A DNA stretch of 36,289 bases from an uncultured Aquimarina sp. (GTDB taxonomy: Bacteria > Bacteroidota > Bacteroidia > Flavobacteriales > Flavobacteriaceae): positions 192,060 through 228,348 of the forward strand of contig CANMMM010000006.1 of assembly GCA_947498935.1 (NCBI GenBank). The letters are read 5' to 3'. This document shows positions 9,132 to 17,316 of the stretch, one piece after another (position 1 is the first letter of the stretch; every line of letters starts with the position of its first letter). Below the pieces are notes generated by a model, which did not search any database, was not told where the DNA came from, and saw only the letters and a list, made by a program, of their open reading frames with translations. The position numbers and the translations under genes are program-made.

Positions 9132-9614
9132 ATGAAAACAATTACTTATTTATACGTATGTTTACTTTTTATAAGCTGTACAGGTAAAGCACAAGAGACA
9201 AAAAGGGAAGCGACAAAACCAACTTTTTCCGTCACTAAAACAGCTAAAGAATGGAAAGAAATCCTAACACCTGAACAATATTATATATTGCGCCTAGCAG
9301 GCACAGAACGTCCATTTTCTAGTCCACTAAACAAATTGTACAAAGAAGGCGTTTTTAAATGCGCTGGATGTAAGAGTCCTGTATATGAAAGTGCACATAA
9401 ATTTGACAGTGGTACAGGTTGGCCCAGTTTTGACAGGGCTGTCGCTGGAAGTATCGCATTAGATACAGACCACAAAATAGGATACGCTAGAACCGAATTG
9501 CTTTGCGCTACCTGTGGAGGGCATCTAGGACATGTATTCAATGATGGGCCACAAAAAACCACTGGCAAAAGGCATTGCATTAATGGAGATGCCTTAATTT
9601 TTGAACCTAAATAA
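9132..9614 (+). CDS. msrB: peptide-methionine (R)-S-oxide reductase, lipoprotein form
   Basis: 160 residues. The N-terminus carries a lipoprotein signal (LLFISC, lipid Cys16), placing the enzyme in the periplasm or at a membrane. The MsrB fold is complete: zinc-binding CAGC (77-80) and CATC (125-128), GWPSFD (96-101), [12 protein letters not shown] (129-140) and the catalytic Cys149 in RHCIN. At the position where two-cysteine MsrBs have the resolving Cys (SGCGWPSF) this one has Thr95 (SGTGWPSF), so it may be a one-Cys type needing a different reductant. A second MsrB gene follows directly, so the two are probably co-transcribed for repair in two compartments. Confidence 0.93.
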   Translation: MKTITYLYVCLLFISCTGKAQETKREATKPTFSVTKTAKEWKEILTPEQYYILRLAGTERPFSSPLNKLYKEGVFKCAGCKSPVYESAHKFDSGTGWPSFDRAVAGSIALDTDHKIGYARTELLCATCGGHLGHVFNDGPQKTTGKRHCINGDALIFEPK

Positions 9615-9621
9615 AAATACT

Positions 9622-10020
9622 ATGAATAAGTATCCATTTCAGCAATCAGAATCCGAATGGAAAGCAAAACTAACCGAAGAGGAATATCGTGTTTTAAGAC
9701 AATCAGGAACTGAACGCCCTTTTACAGGTATCTATAACCACCATAATCAAGATGGAACCTATACTTGTAAAGCTTGTGATACTCCTTTATTTAACAGCGA
9801 TACTAAATTTGAAGCTAGCTGCGGATGGCCTAGTTTTGATCAATCCTTAGAAGGTAGCATAGAATACGTAAGAGATGCCTCCCATGGTATGATCCGAACA
9901 GAAATCTTATGTACGAACTGCGGAAGTCATTTAGGACATGTATTTAATGATGGGCCTACTGAAACAGGACAGCGGTACTGTGTGAATTCTATCAGTTTAG
10001 ACTTTACATCCACTAAATAA
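9622..10020 (+). CDS. msrB: peptide-methionine (R)-S-oxide reductase, cytoplasmic form
   Basis: 132 residues from the ATG at 9622. A longer frame exists only through a TTG at 9601 that overlaps the upstream gene, and I reject it. There is no signal peptide. It has zinc cysteines CKAC (49-52) and CTNC (97-100), SCGWPSFD (66-73) with the resolving Cys67, [10 protein letters not shown] and the catalytic Cys120 in RYCVN. It is a standard thioredoxin-dependent MsrB, unlike its upstream lipoprotein neighbour which lacks the resolving Cys. The gap between the two genes is 7 bp. Confidence 0.93.
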   Translation: MNKYPFQQSESEWKAKLTEEEYRVLRQSGTERPFTGIYNHHNQDGTYTCKACDTPLFNSDTKFEASCGWPSFDQSLEGSIEYVRDASHGMIRTEILCTNCGSHLGHVFNDGPTETGQRYCVNSISLDFTSTK

Positions 10021-10131
10021 ATCAAATATTCTAATTCTTTAACTCCATAACTCCATTATTTATACAATATAATCACCAAGGGTATTATCGAAACTATGTA
10101 GACAAAATAATTACACGTGATAGATGTATGA

Positions 10132-10180
10132 TGAAGTGCTTTACACTTATCTTTATTTCAGCAAAAATCTTCGCTCTTTT
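10132..10180 (+). repeat. possible remnant of a family M repeat left end
   Basis: TGAAGTGCTTTACAC followed by ATTTCAGCAAAAA resembles the first 45 bp of family M, but no right end is seen. Confidence 0.35.
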
Positions 10181-10301
10181 CTGAAACAAAAACTCTTTGT
10201 TTAAAAAAATAAAGGTGTTTTGTGTAAAAAATTAATAGTATTATACTATTTTGGAATACTTATTGCAGATATTAATTAATAACATAAATTTGAATACAAT
10301 C

Positions 10302-10799
10302 ATGAAAAAAATAATTACACTTATTTGTTTCTCTTTTCTGTGTTTTACCTCGTGTGTAGAAGATGATGAAGTAGACTTAGACACTATCGGTATTACTTAT
10401 GAATTAGATAATGTAAACTTCGAAATAGCTAATGGTGATACTATTACTTTTACATTTCCTACCGAGCTTTTCTCCTCAGACAAAGTGCTAGTATTTAGAT
10501 TTTTAGGAACACAATTCGGTAAAGATGTCTGGGAACCACTACCGAGTATCTTTTTTCTCGAAAATAATCTTATAATTAATTATAGATTTGATTTCTCTAG
10601 TACACGTGTCAATATATTCTTAGAAAGTAATAATCCTGATTCTCTAACCCCATCATTTACTGACAATCAGGTTTTTAGAATCGTAGTAATCCCAGCAGAG
10701 TTTGCTAATGATACAGCCGTGGATCTAAATAATATAGATTCAGTAATGTCTGCGCTAAAAATACAAGAATCAGACATTGAAAAATCTGCACTAAATTAA
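10302..10799 (+). CDS. small lipoprotein of unknown function
   Basis: 165 residues from the ATG at 10302; the longer frame begins with TTG and would destroy the signal peptide. The lipid Cys18 lies in CFTSC and is followed by VEDDEVD. Such acidic residues next to the Cys are the known lipoprotein export signal for surface exposure in Bacteroidota. The rest is beta-rich, with no domain I recognise. It stands alone between msrB and lpd. Confidence 0.82.
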   Translation: MKKIITLICFSFLCFTSCVEDDEVDLDTIGITYELDNVNFEIANGDTITFTFPTELFSSDKVLVFRFLGTQFGKDVWEPLPSIFFLENNLIINYRFDFSSTRVNIFLESNNPDSLTPSFTDNQVFRIVVIPAEFANDTAVDLNNIDSVMSALKIQESDIEKSALN

Positions 10800-10980
10800 C
10801 ACAATAACAACTATTACACTTCCTAATTAACATTTATTAAGAGGTTAACACCTACTACACATTGAATTCCTTATTTTAGTAGCAAAACACTAAGACATGT
10901 AGTATTATGGTATACACCAAAATCATTTCTGGTTTTGCCTAATTATATGTAAATTCGTAATCTGAAAAAATTGACATTTT

Positions 10981-12369
10981 ATGAGTTCATATGATATTAT
11001 CGTATTAGGAAGTGGGCCTGGTGGTTATGCTACTGCTATCCGTGCTTCTCAACTGGGGTTTAAAACTGCTATTATCGAAAAAGAGAGTTTAGGTGGTATC
11101 TGTCTAAACTGGGGGTGTATTCCTACCAAAGCATTACTAAAAAGTGCACAAGTATTTGAATACCTTAAGCATGCTGCTGATTATGGGCTTACTGTAAAAG
11201 AATTTGACAAAGATTTTGGTGCAGTAATCAAAAGAAGTCGCGGTGTGGCCGACGGAATGAGCAAAGGAATACAGTTCTTAATGAAAAAGAACAAAATTGA
11301 TGTGATTAATGGATTCGGAAAACTAAAATCTAGCAAAGTCATTTCAGTTTCTAAAGATGATACAACCACTGATTACGAAGCAAAACATATTATCATTGCT
11401 ACTGGTGCTAGATCTAGACAATTACCTAATTTACCACAGGACGGTAAAAAAGTAATTGGTTACAGAGAAGCCATGTCATTACCTTCTCAGCCTAAGAAAA
11501 TGATTGTAGTAGGTTCTGGCGCTATTGGTGTAGAATTTGCTCATTTTTACAATTCAATGGGTACTGATGTAACTATTGTAGAGTACCTACCAAACCTTGT
11601 CCCTGTAGAGGATGAAGAAGTATCTAAACAATTTACAAGAAGCTTCAAGAAAGCAGGCATTAAAGTAATGACCAACGCTTCTGTAGAGTCTGTAGACACT
11701 AGTGGTGAGGGCGTAAAAGCTACCGTAAAAACTAAAAAAGGAGAAGAAATACTAGAAGCTGATATTGTGTTATCTGCTGTAGGTATTAAAACCAATATAG
11801 AAAATATCGGATTAGAAGAGCTTGGAATTGCTACTGATAGAGATAAAATCGTAGTAAATGATTGGTACCAAACCAACATCCCAGGTGTATACGCAATTGG
11901 TGATGTAGTAGCGGGGCCTGCTTTAGCACACGTAGCTACAGCAGAAGGAATTACTTGTGTAGAAAAAATAGCAGGACTACATGTAGAGCCTATTGACTAC
12001 GGAAACATCCCTGGATGTACATACGCATCTCCAGAAATTGCAAGTGTAGGAATGACTGAACAGCAAGCTAAAGATGCTGGTTACGAACTTAAGATTGGTA
12101 AGTTTCCATTCTCTGCATCTGGAAAAGCTAGTGCAGCAGGTACAAAAGATGGTTTTGTAAAAGTGATTTTTGATGCTAAATACGGAGAATGGCTCGGATG
12201 CCATATGATTGGTGCTGGAGTTACCGACATGATCGCAGAAGCTGTATTAGGAAGAAAATTAGAGACTACAGGCCATGAAGTTTTAAAAACTGTTCACCCA
12301 CACCCTACTATGAGTGAAGCGGTTATGGAAGCTGTAGCAGATGCATATGACGAAGTAATACACCTATAA
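10981..12369 (+). CDS. lpd: dihydrolipoyl dehydrogenase
   Basis: 462-residue flavoprotein, the E3 component of 2-oxo acid dehydrogenase complexes, which re-oxidises dihydrolipoyl groups with NAD+. FAD-binding GSGPGG lies at 10-15. The redox-active disulfide is in CLNWGC (41-46), the Trp form common in Bacteroidota. The NAD-binding GSGAIGVEF is in the middle, AIGDV binds the second FAD part, and the C-terminal HPHPTMSEAV holds the catalytic His441/Glu446 pair. No E1 or E2 gene is adjacent, so it is a stand-alone E3. A strong terminator follows. Confidence 0.96.
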   Translation: MSSYDIIVLGSGPGGYATAIRASQLGFKTAIIEKESLGGICLNWGCIPTKALLKSAQVFEYLKHAADYGLTVKEFDKDFGAVIKRSRGVADGMSKGIQFLMKKNKIDVINGFGKLKSSKVISVSKDDTTTDYEAKHIIIATGARSRQLPNLPQDGKKVIGYREAMSLPSQPKKMIVVGSGAIGVEFAHFYNSMGTDVTIVEYLPNLVPVEDEEVSKQFTRSFKKAGIKVMTNASVESVDTSGEGVKATVKTKKGEEILEADIVLSAVGIKTNIENIGLEELGIATDRDKIVVNDWYQTNIPGVYAIGDVVAGPALAHVATAEGITCVEKIAGLHVEPIDYGNIPGCTYASPEIASVGMTEQQAKDAGYELKIGKFPFSASGKASAAGTKDGFVKVIFDAKYGEWLGCHMIGAGVTDMIAEAVLGRKLETTGHEVLKTVHPHPTMSEAVMEAVADAYDEVIHL

Positions 12370-12392
12370 GTACATTTAGCTTTAGATATTAT

Positions 12393-12440
12393 AAAAAAAA
12401 TAGGCTGTCTGAAAAGTGTTTCAGACAGCCTATTTTTTTT
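12393..12440 (+). terminator. intrinsic terminator after lpd
   Basis: A 22-bp perfect stem whose core arm is TAGGCTGTCTGAAA, AGTG loop, with A-run before and T-run after. It could act in both directions. Confidence 0.92.
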
Positions 12441-12461
12441 AGTTACCTTCATAACTAAACG

Positions 12462-12704
12462 TCATTCTATTATAAAATTTGACCTATAACTTTCTGATCT
12501 TTGAGGGTGCTACAAATACTAATTAACCATTTCATCTGCAATGGTACCAATACTCCAACAACCATAATAACCCACAGAAGTGATTGCCTCAGTAACGATT
12601 TCTTACAATTCTAGAAATTCTTGCCGCAATTCGCGAGAACTTTTACTTTTTAATTTCTTAACCAAAAATCACTTATAAAAGCCGATGCTAAGATTAGAGA
12701 TCAA
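12462..12704 (-). pseudogene. decayed C-terminal half of an IS200/IS605 TnpA transposase
   Basis: One frame on the minus strand reads, from 12704 to 12462, LKSKSSRELRQEF, then VGYYGCWSIGTIADEMVN, then stop-YL-stop-H, ending SNFIIE. This matches the C-terminal part of IS200-type Y1 transposases (family pattern LKgkSSReLRqEFpeL, GYGxWStGNitDEMVxEYLEHH, final NFILE). Four in-frame stops interrupt it (12669-12671, 12603-12605, 12519-12521, 12510-12512); two sit exactly where Glu would flank the catalytic-region Tyr-Leu. The final stop is at 12462-12464. The N-terminal half with the HUH motif is missing and the fragment borders repeat family A copy 3 at 12708. Confidence 0.78.
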
Positions 12705-12707
12705 TTT

Positions 12708-12795
12708 GCGTTAGGGATAGCAGCGGCATCCTTTTGGTAGCGCCTTTAGTGCTGCCAAAAGATATAGCGGATAGCCCGACCCTTGGGGAACGCCC
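12708..12795 (-). repeat. dispersed repeat family A, copy 3 (core variant A)
   Basis: An 88 bp unit from GCGTTAGGGATAGCAGCGGC to GGGGAACGCCC; the standard orientation is on the minus strand. The central hairpin arms read CTTTTGGCAGC and GCTACCAAAAG in standard orientation. It lies between the transposase fossil and the end of aroQ. Confidence 0.9.
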
Positions 12796-12823
12796 AAAAA
12801 ATTAACACTAAACTATATCGGAT

Positions 12824-13240
12824 TTAAGACAAAAAACTCTGAATAGCTAAATGATAGCTTTGCATACCAAAACCAAGAATCACCCCTTTTGCATTAGGAG
12901 AAATATAGGATTGGTGCCTAAATGCCTCTCTAGCAAATGTATTAGAGATATGCACCTCTACCACACCTACACTCACTGCTTTAATCGCATCTGCAATCGC
13001 AATAGAGGTATGTGTATACGCACCTGCATTGAGAACAATACCATCATACACTGTATCTGCCTCCTGTATTTTAGTGATCAACTCCCCCTCTATATTAGAT
13101 TGAAAATAATCCAGTGTACAGGTTGTGAATTCTTGTTGCAATGTTTCGAAAAAGGCTTCGAAAGTTTGACTACCGTAGATACCAGGTTCTCTTTTACCTA
13201 GTAAGTTTAAATTAGGACCATTTAGTACTAATAATTTCAT
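12824..13240 (-). CDS. aroQ: type II 3-dehydroquinate dehydratase
   Basis: 138 residues, the usual length. It catalyses the third step of the shikimate pathway, 3-dehydroquinate to 3-dehydroshikimate. The signature LNGPNLNLLGKREP is at 6-19 with the catalytic Tyr22 (GIYG), NAGAYTHTS is at 71-79, and EVHISN (95-100) with AREAFRH (103-109) holds His97 and Arg108. It is the last gene of a minus-strand run whose upstream neighbour (barrel protein) ends 6 bp before its start. In many flavobacteria aroQ lies near xerD, as here. Confidence 0.96.
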   Translation of the reverse strand: MKLLVLNGPNLNLLGKREPGIYGSQTFEAFFETLQQEFTTCTLDYFQSNIEGELITKIQEADTVYDGIVLNAGAYTHTSIAIADAIKAVSVGVVEVHISNTFAREAFRHQSYISPNAKGVILGFGMQSYHLAIQSFLS

Positions 13241-13246
13241 ATACTA

Positions 13247-13876
13247 TTATTGATATTCTTCTTGTTGAATAATTCTTCTATTATTTTTGGTTTTAAACAG
13301 GTATCCTACAGATACCTGTGCAACCGAATTTCTTTTAGCCACCTCATTTTTACTAATATCTGAAATTCCAATAACGTATCGCAATTGAAAAAACAGACCA
13401 CTCTCTAGTTTATATCCTACTCCAGCTACCCAACTTGTATCAAAATCATTAAATGAATTAAAGAAAGGATCACTATCTTCTATAACATCATTAGAAACAG
13501 AATTAAGCAACGAAACTTGAGGTCCTGTCTCTAAACTAATATGTGAATTGACAAAGTACTTAACCACCAATGGCAATGATAGGTAATTTAAACTCACATC
13601 TTGCTCCTCATCAGCTTCGGTAAACGAATATCCTAATGCCGAGTACAATAACTCACCCTGCACATAAAAAGTAGTCGTTATTGGATATTCCAAAACAGCA
13701 CCTAGATGCACTCGGATTCTAGCATCGGTATCAGGTACATCACCTGTAATATTAGAATAATTAACCCCCGCTTTAAAACCTGCACGCGCATACAAAGGAT
13801 TATAATCTATTTTTTGGGCTGTGGTTATCGCTACACATCCTAGTAATAAGAAAAAGAAAAGTAATTTTTTATGCAT
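13247..13876 (-). CDS. PorT-like outer-membrane beta-barrel protein
   Basis: 209 residues from the ATG complementary to 13874-13876; the longer frame starts with a TTG lying inside a repeat. Signal peptide MHKKLLFFFLLLGCVAITTAQ. The mature part has alternating hydrophobic/aromatic strands, for example GFKAGVNYSNITG, LNYLSLPLVVKYF and VSLLNSV, ending in aromatic KTKN-type strands, typical of the OMP_b-brl_2 (PorT) family. The gene ends 6 bp before aroQ. A family M repeat copy (13893-14047) begins 17 bp upstream of its ATG and must form its 5' region. It is a paralogue of the proteins at 14176 and 26115. What it transports or binds is unknown. Confidence 0.87.
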   Translation of the reverse strand: MHKKLLFFFLLLGCVAITTAQKIDYNPLYARAGFKAGVNYSNITGDVPDTDARIRVHLGAVLEYPITTTFYVQGELLYSALGYSFTEADEEQDVSLNYLSLPLVVKYFVNSHISLETGPQVSLLNSVSNDVIEDSDPFFNSFNDFDTSWVAGVGYKLESGLFFQLRYVIGISDISKNEVAKRNSVAQVSVGYLFKTKNNRRIIQQEEYQ

Positions 13877-13892
13877 ATGTTTAATTATAAAT

Positions 13893-14047
13893 TGAAGTGA
13901 TTTACACTCTTTTGATTTTAGCAAAAAGTAAAGATGTTGTGATTAAAAGCCGTAATTTTTCGTTGCATAGTAGCGCTAGAAAACTCAAAAATTGCAAAAT
14001 ATAAAAGGTCGTTTTCATAGCAAATTGAAAAAAGTATTATCACTTCA
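13893..14047 (+). repeat. family M MITE-like repeat, diverged full-length copy
   Basis: About 155 bp from TGAAGTGATTTACACTC to ATTATCACTTCA, with the internal landmark GTTGCATAGTAGCGCT. It is bounded by imperfect terminal inverted repeats and lies directly upstream of a barrel-protein ATG. Confidence 0.75.
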
Positions 14048-14175
14048 CTGTCAAAAATAATTAAAATTATTCTATTATGTTGACAAAAACCAGTAAAGCA
14101 ATGCTATTACTGGCTCTATCAACAATTTGTATAAAACTATACACGGGATATTATAATGATTGATGAATACATTTT

Positions 14176-14796
14176 TCAGAACTTATACCCTACAGATAGC
14201 TGTAGTACCACTAAACTATGGCTATTGGGTTCATTTTTAAAGGTTTTAGTAAACCCAAAAGTAGCTCTAGTACCAACAAACACACTATTAGCGAATTGGT
14301 AACCTAGCCCAAAATTAGCAGCAGTGACGAAAGAAGTAATTTCTTCATTGACCTTGTTATCAAAAACTTCTTTCACTTCCACTCCTTCTTCTAAGAAGGT
14401 AGCTTTACTCACTTCTTTAGCAGCTATTAAAAACCCTATCTGCGGGCCTGCCTCCAAGCTCAATCCTTTGATAAGATATATCTTAACTAGTACAGGAATC
14501 TGTAAATAATCTATCTTTACTACAGATTCGAAACTACTTTCTTCCTGTTTTTCAGACACCCTTACTCCTTCGCCAGAATACATCATTTCAGATTGCAAAG
14601 CAAACCGCTCAGTGAGTGGGATCTCTGTAACCACTCCTAGATGAAAACTAGTTCTCGTACCGAATTCAGACGCTCTGTCCCCTATCCTATTCGAAAAATT
14701 AGCTCCTGTCTTTATACCAAACCGCAGCATTTCTTCTTGCGCTTGTACTGTAACTAATGATACTAATACAAGCATCGTAATTACTATTCTTTTCAT
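14176..14796 (-). CDS. PorT-like outer-membrane beta-barrel protein
   Basis: 206 residues with signal peptide MKRIVITMLVLVSLVTVQAQ. The barrel pattern includes FGIKTGANFSNRIG, FHLGVVTEIPL, KIDYLQIPVLVKIYL, GLSLEAGPQIGFLI and a C-terminal LQLSVGYKF strand ending in Phe, the usual BAM recognition end. It is the same family as the next minus-strand gene (13247-13876), 300 bp away with a repeat copy in between, so the pair looks like an old tandem duplication. The function is not determinable. Confidence 0.87.
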   Translation of the reverse strand: MKRIVITMLVLVSLVTVQAQEEMLRFGIKTGANFSNRIGDRASEFGTRTSFHLGVVTEIPLTERFALQSEMMYSGEGVRVSEKQEESSFESVVKIDYLQIPVLVKIYLIKGLSLEAGPQIGFLIAAKEVSKATFLEEGVEVKEVFDNKVNEEITSFVTAANFGLGYQFANSVFVGTRATFGFTKTFKNEPNSHSLVVLQLSVGYKF

Positions 14797-15172
14797 CTAG
14801 TTATTCTATTGCTTAAACTATTCAAAACGAGTCGACATCTAATCGTATAGAAATTTTAGCACACAGACTTGTTTTAAATTTTTATATTATGCCTTCCAGA
14901 GATCGTAAAATAGCGTCTAATGATGCATCCGAAACCCTACACTATATAGTGACTAAAAGTGATGATTTGTTACCCCTAAATGATACTTTTTTTCGCCTAA
15001 AACTTTTATTATTTAGTAAACAGCTAAAAAACAAAAACATATGAAAGCTTATTTTTTCATAAAAAAACAGAAAAACTAAATCATCGCGTCAGAAAAGCGT
15101 AGAATCTAAGTATTGAACTCGTTTTTACAGCAGATGGTAGAAAAGTTCGCATCGCTTCTATATATTTACCTT
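14797..15172. other. divergent intergenic region with one doubtful small ORF
   Basis: This 376 bp gap lies between a barrel gene and xerD. A 51-codon ATG frame (14889-15044, beginning MPSRDRKIASNDAS) is present but has no recognisable features and no promoter match, so I do not call it a gene. No repeat copy or RNA gene is seen. Confidence 0.4.
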
Positions 15173-16069
15173 ATGAAATGGGAACACGCATTAAGAGATT
15201 ACCAACATTACCTCCGAATAGAAAGAGGACTTTCTGAAAATTCGATCATCAACTACAGTTTAGATATCGAACGACTGATCAAATATCTAGCACAGCACTC
15301 CATTACTACCACTCCTATCACTATCGAAAAGGAAACAGTGCAGCATTTTGTTTTCGAAACTGCCAAACTGGTCAATGCACGTTCGCAAGCACGTATTATT
15401 TCGGGACTAAAGAGTTTTTTTAATTACCTAATTTTCGAACAATACCGAGAAACCAATCCAATGGAGCTGATAGAATCTCCTAAAATAGGCAGAAAATTAC
15501 CAGATACCCTATCTACAGAAGAGATCGATCAGATCATCGCCCAAATAGATCTCGGCACATCAGAAGGGGAGCGTAATCGCGCCATTATTGAAACCTTATA
15601 CGGGTGTGGACTCAGAGTTACAGAGCTTATAGAACTAAAATTATCAGACCTCTATTTCGATGAAAATTTTATTCATATAACAGGTAAAGGTGATAAACAG
15701 CGATTTGTACCCATAGCAGCTGTGACACAAAAATACATTTCGATCTACACTACCCAAATCCGAAATCACCTATCGATACAAAAAGGACATGAAGATATTG
15801 TGTTCCTAAATCGCAGAGGTAAACAACTGACCAGAGCCATGATTTTTACGATCATCAAACGACTGGTTACCAAAGCAGGTATACAAAAAAACATCAGTCC
15901 CCATAGCTTACGACATTCTTTTGCCACACATTTACTAGAAAACGGTGCCGATCTTAGAGCTATTCAACTGATGTTAGGACACGAAAGTATTACCACTACA
16001 GAAATCTATATGCATTTAGATAAAACCCATCTTACACAAGTAATGCATACCTATCATCCTAGAAAATAA
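15173..16069 (+). CDS. xerD: site-specific tyrosine recombinase XerD
   Basis: 298 residues from the ATG at 15173, exactly the XerD length in E. coli; the 20-residue longer frame begins with TTG. The N-terminal SAM-like DNA-binding domain (1-100) is followed by the catalytic domain with Arg148 (GCGLRVTEL), Lys172 (GKGDKQR), His244 and Arg247 (HSLRHSF), His270 (LGHES) and the nucleophile Tyr279 (TEIYMH). With a partner recombinase it resolves chromosome dimers at dif. I do not see a dif-like site in this window. A family A repeat starts 4 bp after the stop codon. Confidence 0.95.
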   Translation: MKWEHALRDYQHYLRIERGLSENSIINYSLDIERLIKYLAQHSITTTPITIEKETVQHFVFETAKLVNARSQARIISGLKSFFNYLIFEQYRETNPMELIESPKIGRKLPDTLSTEEIDQIIAQIDLGTSEGERNRAIIETLYGCGLRVTELIELKLSDLYFDENFIHITGKGDKQRFVPIAAVTQKYISIYTTQIRNHLSIQKGHEDIVFLNRRGKQLTRAMIFTIIKRLVTKAGIQKNISPHSLRHSFATHLLENGADLRAIQLMLGHESITTTEIYMHLDKTHLTQVMHTYHPRK

Positions 16070-16072
16070 TAT

Positions 16073-16160
16073 GGGCGTTCCCCAAGGGTCGGGCTATCCG
16101 CTATATCTTTTAGTAGCACTAAAGGCGCTACCAAAAGGATGCCGCTGCTATCCCTAACGC
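16073..16160 (+). repeat. dispersed repeat family A, copy 4 (core variant A)
   Basis: An 88 bp unit from GGGCGTTCCCCAAGGGTCGG to CTATCCCTAACGC, starting 4 bp after xerD. The central hairpin arms are CTTTTAGTAGC and GCTACCAAAAG. Confidence 0.9.
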
Positions 16161-16266
16161 AGCCATAATATCACACCCCCTCATAAATAGATCAGCACAA
16201 AAAACAATATAGCAACTCAAAATTATACCTAACTTCCGATTGTAGAAAGCGAGGCAAAAACTCATA

Positions 16267-16298
16267 AAAAAAGACTGTCTGAAAAGACAGTCTTTTTT
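16267..16298 (-). terminator. intrinsic terminator, probably bidirectional
   Basis: A 13-bp stem (AAAAAAGACTGTC with GACAGTCTTTTTT), six-base loop. It serves the minus-strand lipoprotein gene ending at 16342 and can also stop transcripts from xerD. Confidence 0.88.
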
Positions 16299-16341
16299 AG
16301 CTATGCTAAGAAGTGATTTAATCACTTCTTCAGTATCATAA

Positions 16342-17211
16342 TTATCGAATTACTTGCCCCTGTGGTGTAGCTGTATTCGGAGTCAATGTTAATAAATCTC
16401 CCGCTGCATCCGTAGGCTGTATCGTTGCAGACAATGGTTTTAGAAAGAAAGGAGTTTTATCCTGATCATCAACAGGTTCTACAGAGATCACTATATCTGC
16501 TCCTTTAAGACTAAGCGGAAAACTTAATCCATCTGGTGCTATAGAATTGTTTAAAAAATCTTCTCCTGGGAATAGAGGCGCTGGATTGTTATTACCACTA
16601 AACGAATTAAAATCATCTGGCTTAGCTGGATCTGTAAATGTACCTGTGGATACAGGAACGCCATCAACTACTACCCATCCTTCATATTTCCAACCACTTT
16701 TTAAGCCATTTAATTGCAAACCAGCAGTATCCGTACCAGAAGAATTATCAATAAACCACACGCCAGATTCTTCATTAGTATCATCATTATCTGTAGGAGT
16801 CTCCATAACAAAAGTACCTGATGTACCTGTAAATGAGGTTACAGCTTCTTCAAAACTCAGTGCAGCAGAATTTCCATCAAAAGTTCCTTTTAAAATGCGT
16901 GTAAGAGAAGGTTTATCATCATTATCGCCTTTTTGCTCGATAGTAAGCATAAATTCGGTAGCTTTTTCTAAATCAGAAGCTACAAATGTAAATACCTTTT
17001 CAGTACTAAGGTCGTCAAACTTTTCTGTACCCTTTAATTCGCCATCTACTAATATCCATCCTTGGTACTTTGTATCATTGGTTAATTTATCTAAATTAAA
17101 TGTTTTTAATGTTAGATTGGCCACCGCAGGTCCATCATCATCACTAGAGCAAGCATTTAGCCCCAATAAACCTAATGCAACCATGGAGATCGCTATCATT
17201 TTTTTCTTCAT
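16342..17211 (-). CDS. surface-type lipoprotein with two RskA-like repeats
   Basis: 289 residues. The lipid Cys21 (LGLNAC) is followed by SSDDD, a Bacteroidota surface-export signal. Two internal segments look like copies of one domain: YQGWILVDGELKGTEKF (49-65) and YEGWVVVDGVPVSTGTF (177-193), each followed by an acidic, Asp-rich stretch and a beta region. This GWxxVDGxxxxxGTF pattern resembles the C-terminal extracytoplasmic domain of anti-sigma-K (RskA-type) proteins, but there is no membrane helix or sigma-binding part. It may be a cell-surface sensor or binding protein, which is inference. It stands alone with its own terminator. Confidence 0.85.
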   Translation of the reverse strand: MKKKMIAISMVALGLLGLNACSSDDDGPAVANLTLKTFNLDKLTNDTKYQGWILVDGELKGTEKFDDLSTEKVFTFVASDLEKATEFMLTIEQKGDNDDKPSLTRILKGTFDGNSAALSFEEAVTSFTGTSGTFVMETPTDNDDTNEESGVWFIDNSSGTDTAGLQLNGLKSGWKYEGWVVVDGVPVSTGTFTDPAKPDDFNSFSGNNNPAPLFPGEDFLNNSIAPDGLSFPLSLKGADIVISVEPVDDQDKTPFFLKPLSATIQPTDAAGDLLTLTPNTATPQGQVIR

Positions 17212-17316
17212 TCTTATCTATATTTTATTCCATAAATTAATGATCTAAATTTAAGTATAAAATTCGTATAAAATTGTACGTTTTACACGTCAACTTATTG
17301 TGCGATAACTATTACA

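Noticed and set aside
9601..9621. N-terminal extension of the second MsrB from a TTG
   Set aside because: It overlaps the first msrB and an ATG at 9622 lies exactly at the expected start of the family.
14889..15044. 51-codon ATG frame upstream of xerD
   Set aside because: No promoter match, no motif, no signal peptide, and AT-rich DNA makes frames of this length plausible by chance. Kept only as a note in the intergenic entry.
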